NCBI GenBank assembly: GCA_022707725.1 | Contig: JAKJAB010000097.1 | Span: forward strand, 1 to 10,431 | Direction of reading: 5' to 3' | DNA: 10,431 bases | From: Chloroflexota bacterium | GTDB lineage: Bacteria; Chloroflexota; Anaerolineae; B4-G1; SLSP01 | Shown: positions 7,114 through 10,431 of the stretch, piece after piece | How positions within the stretch are numbered: position 1 is the first letter of the stretch | Layout of the letters: every line of letters starts with the position of its first letter | Notes under the pieces: model-generated | Databases searched by the model: none | Told to the model about the DNA's origin: nothing | What the model saw: only the letters and a program-made list of their open reading frames with translations | Program-made: the position numbers and the translations under genes

Positions 7114-8730
7114 TCACCAACTCGGCGGGATGGGCCACCAACAAGTTTCGTGGGCGCGTTGCGCAGCGTCCCAGGCATCGGCCATCGCTTCCAAAGCGCG
7201 ATTTTGCGGGTCGCTCGGCGTAAAGCCACGATGCATCTCCGTCCGCGCTGCCGGCCCGCCCAACTGAGTGTCACGGCAGTAAGTATACCAGTCATCGAAA
7301 GTCCGCATCGTCACATCGATGGCGTACTTCTCAGGATACACTGCCATCGGCGACAATGGGTCCAGGGTGTGGCAAGAGTTCATGATCCGTATGCGCGAGG
7401 GCGGGTAAAGTTGGCAGATTCGTTCGGCCAGCGCGATGGTCTCTTTGAGTGTCTCGCCGTTCTCGCCGGGCAAATTCAGCGAGAAGTAGACGAGAGCGAA
7501 AATGTCATGGAGATTGAGCGCATCCAGGACGTTGAACAACTCGGCGTTGGTGAACAGCTTCCCATTGAGCCGGCGCACTCGCTCGTTGCCGGAGAGCGGG
7601 CTGAAGGCCAGACACGAGTGTTCGCGTTCCGCGATTTGGGCAAAACGTTTGACGAAAGCCGGGGTTGGAAGCTGAAAACATTCGTTGTACAAGCCGATCT
7701 TGATATTTCGCTGCCGGATGAGCGAGAAGAAGGTGCGCCAGTACTTGTCGCCCAATTCGGCGATGTCGTAGGAGAGCGAGGCCTGCTCCACACCGGCAGC
7801 CGCCAGGCGTTCCAATTCATCCGCCACCGCAGCCGGCGAGCGCGGCACAATGCCATCACGCATCGCCAGAGTCTTGTGCGCGCTCTTGCACCCGCCGCAG
7901 TAGGAACACTCGTGTTTACACCCTCGCGCCGTGGCAATCCACCGTCCCAGAAATGGATCGGTCTTGAGCGCAGCGCGCGCCTTGGGTAAATCTGTCACCA
8001 GATATTCGTGGACGAAATACTCGGTGTGATGCTCCATGAAGCTCAGGTCGACGTAGTCGAGACGGTCGAGGTCTTCCGTCGTGGCGCAATAGCTGATGGG
8101 GTTCTCGATCACTGTGCCATCGCGGCGGTAGGTCAAATTCGGGATATTGACAAACTCAGGGGAAGTGGAGGCAGATTTGTCGAAACATTGCTGTACCAAG
8201 GCAAGCAGCGGCTGCTCGGCGTCGCCGCGAATCACGAAATCGACCGCCTCGAAGCGCTCCAAAATTCCGCGGGCAAAGGCGGAAGCCGTCAACCCACCCA
8301 ATACAACCCGGGCATCTGGCAGGACTTCCTTGCACACCTCGGCCAGGCGGATCGCGCCATAACTGTGCTCATACCAGTGCAGGTCGATGAGGATCACACG
8401 CGCCTTCGTCTGCGCCCGCAGCCAACGCCGCAGATCGAAACTGTGGTCGAGTTCACGTTCCAACGGGTAATCGAGGCCGCGCACTTCGATGCCGGCGCTG
8501 CGCAGCACGTTCGCCAACGCGGGGACGCCCAGCGGAATCAGCCCGTAGGGGCGGCCCATCTGCACATCGCGCGCATCCTGTTGCTGGACATAGAAATCGA
8601 TGTCCTGCTTGGGCGGGTGGAGGTAGAGCACTTCGGCCGGCGGCTTGAGCCGTCCACAGCACTGTTTGTACTTCTTGCCGCTCCCACAAGGGCATGGATC
8701 ATTTCGTCCAACGCTTCTGGTGATCAACAC
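7114..8730 (-). CDS. SEC-C zinc motif fused to cobalamin-binding radical SAM protein
   Basis: A 538-residue predicted class B radical SAM enzyme with an extra N-terminal metal-binding motif. Residues 12-26 read PCPCGSGKKYKQCCG, the SEC-C motif (C13, C15, C24, C25), which in SecA binds zinc and contacts SecB or the ribosome. The cobalamin domain follows, with HPPKQ (38-42), RPYGL (60-64), DLHWYEHSYGA (116-126) and GG (145-146). The radical SAM cluster ligands are C271, C275 and C278, with a further cysteine at 281 that the paralog lacks. LNLPGE (418-423), NSCHT (451-455) and the terminal WWPIPPSW (531-538) match the paralog. The GTG at 8728-8730 is chosen because it keeps the SEC-C motif and has GAGGGAG a few bases upstream; the TTG at 8725-8727 is equally possible. 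Reaction and substrate are unknown. SEC-C could mediate partner binding, for example to a carrier protein or nascent chain, but this is inference. Confidence 0.9.
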   Translation of the reverse strand: MLITRSVGRNDPCPCGSGKKYKQCCGRLKPPAEVLYLHPPKQDIDFYVQQQDARDVQMGRPYGLIPLGVPALANVLRSAGIEVRGLDYPLERELDHSFDLRRWLRAQTKARVILIDLHWYEHSYGAIRLAEVCKEVLPDARVVLGGLTASAFARGILERFEAVDFVIRGDAEQPLLALVQQCFDKSASTSPEFVNIPNLTYRRDGTVIENPISYCATTEDLDRLDYVDLSFMEHHTEYFVHEYLVTDLPKARAALKTDPFLGRWIATARGCKHECSYCGGCKSAHKTLAMRDGIVPRSPAAVADELERLAAAGVEQASLSYDIAELGDKYWRTFFSLIRQRNIKIGLYNECFQLPTPAFVKRFAQIAEREHSCLAFSPLSGNERVRRLNGKLFTNAELFNVLDALNLHDIFALVYFSLNLPGENGETLKETIALAERICQLYPPSRIRIMNSCHTLDPLSPMAVYPEKYAIDVTMRTFDDWYTYCRDTQLGGPAARTEMHRGFTPSDPQNRALEAMADAWDAAQRAHETCWWPIPPSW

Positions 8731-8828
8731 AAGACTCCCTCGGAAACAATCAAGATCGCCAGCATCTCGCTGGCATACAGACAGGACACTGCAAGGCGCA
8801 ACGCACCCTGCAGTGTCCTCGAATCCAT
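8724..8828 (-). CDS. Possible 34-residue small ORF overlapping the SEC-C radical SAM start
   Basis: An ATG (8826-8828) preceded by AGGGA at a normal distance opens a 34-codon frame that ends in TGA at 8724-8726, overlapping the GTG start of the enzyme by seven bases, or the alternative TTG by four (TTGA). The peptide begins MDSRTLQGALRL, has a hydrophobic second half (EMLAILIV) and two cysteines, C16 and a terminal C34. It could be a coupling peptide or a substrate peptide for the radical SAM enzymes, but both hairpins of the gap lie within it, so the frame may be accidental. I do not recognise the product. Confidence 0.3.
   Translation of the reverse strand: MDSRTLQGALRLAVSCLYASEMLAILIVSEGVLC
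8758..8774 (-). other. Small hairpin upstream of the SEC-C radical SAM gene
   Basis: A perfect 6-bp inverted repeat, gccagc and gctggc, around a 5-base loop. In the minus-strand RNA it lies about 28 bases before the GTG start, near the ribosome site, and could affect translation initiation. The following bases are only loosely U-rich, so a terminator is doubtful. Confidence 0.4.
8783..8819 (-). other. Strong intercistronic stem-loop between the OppF-like ATPase and the radical SAM gene
   Basis: A perfect 11-bp inverted repeat, aggacactgca (8783-8793) and tgcagtgtcct (8809-8819). In minus-strand RNA a G-U pair and two G-C pairs extend it to 14 bp with a 9-base loop. The 3' side has no U-tract, so a role in mRNA processing or 3'-end protection of the ATPase message is more likely than termination. 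Confidence 0.6.
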
Positions 8829-8887
8829 ATTCGTCCCTGAGCGCAAACAGGCAATCGCGTGGCAGTTTTCCGAAAATCGATGACCGC

Positions 8888-9901
8888 CTATGCCTCCGCG
8901 AAAACGCTGCTCAGTTCCTCGCGGGGCAAAACCGCGTTGTCACGGTACAGATAACATGCAACCGCACGGTCGCGTTCAGGTAAGAAGAGTTCCGGCGCCT
9001 TCGTCTCACAGATATCCATCCTGTAGGGACATCGTGGCGCGAACTTGCAGCCCGTGATCGCCTTGAAAGCCACCTGGCTCTTCTGGATCATCTCCTCGGT
9101 ACCCCCCCACGCCAGGTCGGGATCAGGCCAGGGAATCGACGAGACCAACAATTTTGTATAAGGATGATTAGGTTCGCGGATGATGGAATCCACATTGCCA
9201 GCCTCCATCACCGAACCGCGATACAGAATGATGATGTAGTCGCTGATGTGATACGCCGTCGTCAGGTCGTGGGTGATGTACAAGATCGGGATTCCAAACT
9301 CCTGATTCATCGCCCGCAGGCTCTTCAGAATCGTCGAGCGCAGCGAGGCATCGACCATCGAAACCGGCTCGTCAGTGATCAAGAACTTGGGTTTGAGGAG
9401 CAGAGCGCGGGCGACCGCGATGCGTTGTCGCTGCCCACCGCTCAGTTGATGGGGATACCGGCCCAGCGTCTCCTCCGGACGCAGACCGACCCGCTCGAGC
9501 GCATCTATCATCAATTCACGGGCCTCAGATTTCGAACGGGCCAGCTTGAAATTCTTGATGGGGATGCTCAACAGGTTATCCACTTTGTAGAATGGGTTGT
9601 ATACCGCAAACGGGTCCTGGAAGACGGCTTGAACTTCCCGCCGGAACCGGAAAAGCTCTTCCCCTTTAAGCTCATTGATCGGTCGCCCACGGAACAACGC
9701 CCGCCCGATCGTAGGGCCGTAGAAGCCTAGCAGTAGCATCCCTGTGGTCGTCTTGCCGCTGCCGCTTTCACCAACGACGGCGATGATCTTGGGAAAGTAC
9801 TCGTCCAGTACGAGCGTCATGTCATCCAAAGCCACCGTGTAATCGGACTTGCCCCCGAAGATCTTGGTTACGTTTCTTAATTCAAGTAATGATGTACTCA
9901 T
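8888..9901 (-). CDS. ABC importer ATPase, OppF/DppF type
   Basis: The second nucleotide-binding subunit of a peptide/oligosaccharide ABC importer, cytoplasmic, 337 residues. Motifs in order: Walker A GESGSGKT (44-51), Q-loop QDP (95-97), signature LSGGQ (153-157), Walker B FLITDEP (173-179), a D-loop written SMVD rather than the usual SALD, and the switch histidine H211. The C-terminal oligopeptide-ATPase domain carries HPYTK (246-250) and four cysteines (C285, C291, C298, C316); in related Opp ATPases such a set can hold an iron-sulfur cluster. The frame is open upstream to 10033, but homology begins at MSTSLLELRNVTKIFGG, so the ATG at 9899-9901 is chosen, with a modest GGGGA upstream. It lies 19 bases after the stop of the OppD-like gene and is surely co-transcribed with it. 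The radical SAM genes follow after a hairpin-bearing gap. Confidence 0.95.
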   Translation of the reverse strand: MSTSLLELRNVTKIFGGKSDYTVALDDMTLVLDEYFPKIIAVVGESGSGKTTTGMLLLGFYGPTIGRALFRGRPINELKGEELFRFRREVQAVFQDPFAVYNPFYKVDNLLSIPIKNFKLARSKSEARELMIDALERVGLRPEETLGRYPHQLSGGQRQRIAVARALLLKPKFLITDEPVSMVDASLRSTILKSLRAMNQEFGIPILYITHDLTTAYHISDYIIILYRGSVMEAGNVDSIIREPNHPYTKLLVSSIPWPDPDLAWGGTEEMIQKSQVAFKAITGCKFAPRCPYRMDICETKAPELFLPERDRAVACYLYRDNAVLPREELSSVFAEA

Positions 9902-9920
9902 CTTCTTATTCCCCAAGCCT

Positions 9921-10431
9921 CTATGCTGTACGCAGGTGGCAAGCGACCCACCGCCCTGCTTGAACCTCGGTGAACTCTGGAATCTTATCCCGACAAAGTT
10001 CCCAGGCTTTGGGACAACGCGTATGGAAAACACAACCTATAGGTGGGTTCAATAGTGAAGGTGTGATCCCCGGTATCCCGCTAAACACGCCTTTGTTTTC
10101 CAAGACCGGCAGGCTCTCGATCAAGAGCTGTGTGTAGGGGTGCAGAGGATCGCGGAACATTGCGCGCGTCTCCCCAATCTCCATCATCCTGCCGGCGTAC
10201 ATCACGGCCAGGCGGTCCACGCTCTGCGCCATCAGCCCCATATCATGGCCGATGAGGATGATAGAGAGGCCGAGTTTTTGCTGCAAACGGTTGATGGTCT
10301 CCATCACTTGCCGCTGAATGACCACGTCCAATGCGCTGGTCGGCTCATCGGCGATGATGACATCGGGTTCCATCGAGATCGACTGCGCCACGGTCACGCG
10401 CTGTTGCATCCCGCCGCTCAGTTCGTGCGGG
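9921..10431 (-). CDS. ABC importer ATPase, OppD/DppD type (5' end outside window)
   Basis: The C-terminal 170 or so residues of the first nucleotide-binding subunit of the same importer. The visible part opens inside the ABC domain at PHELSGGMQQR (signature), then Walker B VIIADEP with D-loop SALD, and switch histidine in ILIGHDMG. The oligopeptide-ATPase tail follows, with HPYTQLL and cysteines in GCVFHTRCPKAWELC and close to the end (ACHL), a possible iron-sulfur ligand set. Walker A and the Q-loop are outside the window. The methionine at 10407-10409 is internal, not a start. TAG at 9921-9923 is 19 bases before the OppF-like ATG, the normal D-F arrangement of these operons. The missing OppC permease would be expected just upstream, beyond the right edge. 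Confidence 0.93.
   Translation of the reverse strand, partial: PHELSGGMQQRVTVAQSISMEPDVIIADEPTSALDVVIQRQVMETINRLQQKLGLSIILIGHDMGLMAQSVDRLAVMYAGRMMEIGETRAMFRDPLHPYTQLLIESLPVLENKGVFSGIPGITPSLLNPPIGCVFHTRCPKAWELCRDKIPEFTEVQAGRWVACHLRTA

Noticed and set aside
5751..7223. A 490-codon open frame on the plus strand opposite the second radical SAM gene
   Set aside because: It is the antisense shadow of a well-supported coding frame with recognisable motifs; its translation is rich in His, Arg, Gln and Val and has no family features.
7099..8883. Two long plus-strand frames (7099-7989 and 8008-8883) opposite the SEC-C radical SAM gene
   Set aside because: Same kind of antisense shadow: no motifs, and the minus strand carries an intact enzyme through the whole stretch.
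9902..10033. N-terminal extension of the OppF-like ATPase frame
   Set aside because: It overlaps the end of the OppD-like gene, while the normal OppF start is at 9899-9901.
1..10431. CRISPR array, tRNA or rRNA genes, insertion sequence or prophage
   Set aside because: I saw no regularly spaced direct repeats, no tRNA-like cloverleaf sequence, no rRNA core sequence and no transposase or integrase motifs on either strand.

Overview
The window is moderately GC-rich bacterial DNA in which every convincing gene lies on the minus strand, so the reading order runs from high to low coordinates. The best taxonomic guess is Chloroflexota, perhaps Anaerolineae-like. This rests on the style of the large protein (TPR start, acidic proline-rich linker, one membrane helix, repeated right-handed beta-helix outer part) and on the palindromic intergenic repeats. 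It is an inference; there is no rRNA or marker gene here.

Reading order: (1) the C-terminal part of an OppD/DppD-type ATPase, cut by the window end (9921-10431); (2) a complete OppF/DppF-type ATPase (8888-9901); (3) a 157-base gap with two hairpins and a possible 34-codon ORF that overlaps the next start; (4) a SEC-C zinc motif fused to a cobalamin-binding radical SAM protein (7114-8730); (5) a 100-base gap with two REP-like hairpins; (6) a paralogous cobalamin-binding radical SAM protein without SEC-C (5466-7013); (7) an OppB/DppB-type permease starting 10 bases after that stop (4445-5455); (8) a spacer with a good promoter and a long imperfect palindrome; (9) a 999-residue TPR / membrane anchor / beta-helix surface protein (1243-4242); (10) a 256-base spacer; (11) the N-terminal 328 residues of a NirB/rubredoxin-reductase-like FAD oxidoreductase, cut by the window start (1-986).

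The interesting unit is 4445-10431. It looks like one operon encoding an importer of the peptide/oligosaccharide (Opp/Dpp) class, with two cobalamin-dependent radical SAM enzymes placed between its ATPases and its permease. No OppC permease or substrate-binding protein is visible; they may lie beyond the right edge. The two enzymes are tandem paralogs that share an unusual Trp/Pro-rich C-terminal end and a cobalamin-domain motif, DLHWYEHS[FY]GA, in place of the classical DxHxxG. Their substrate cannot be read from the sequence. The layout suggests, but does not prove, that they act on something connected with the imported compound. The surface protein and the oxidoreductase appear to be separate transcription units.
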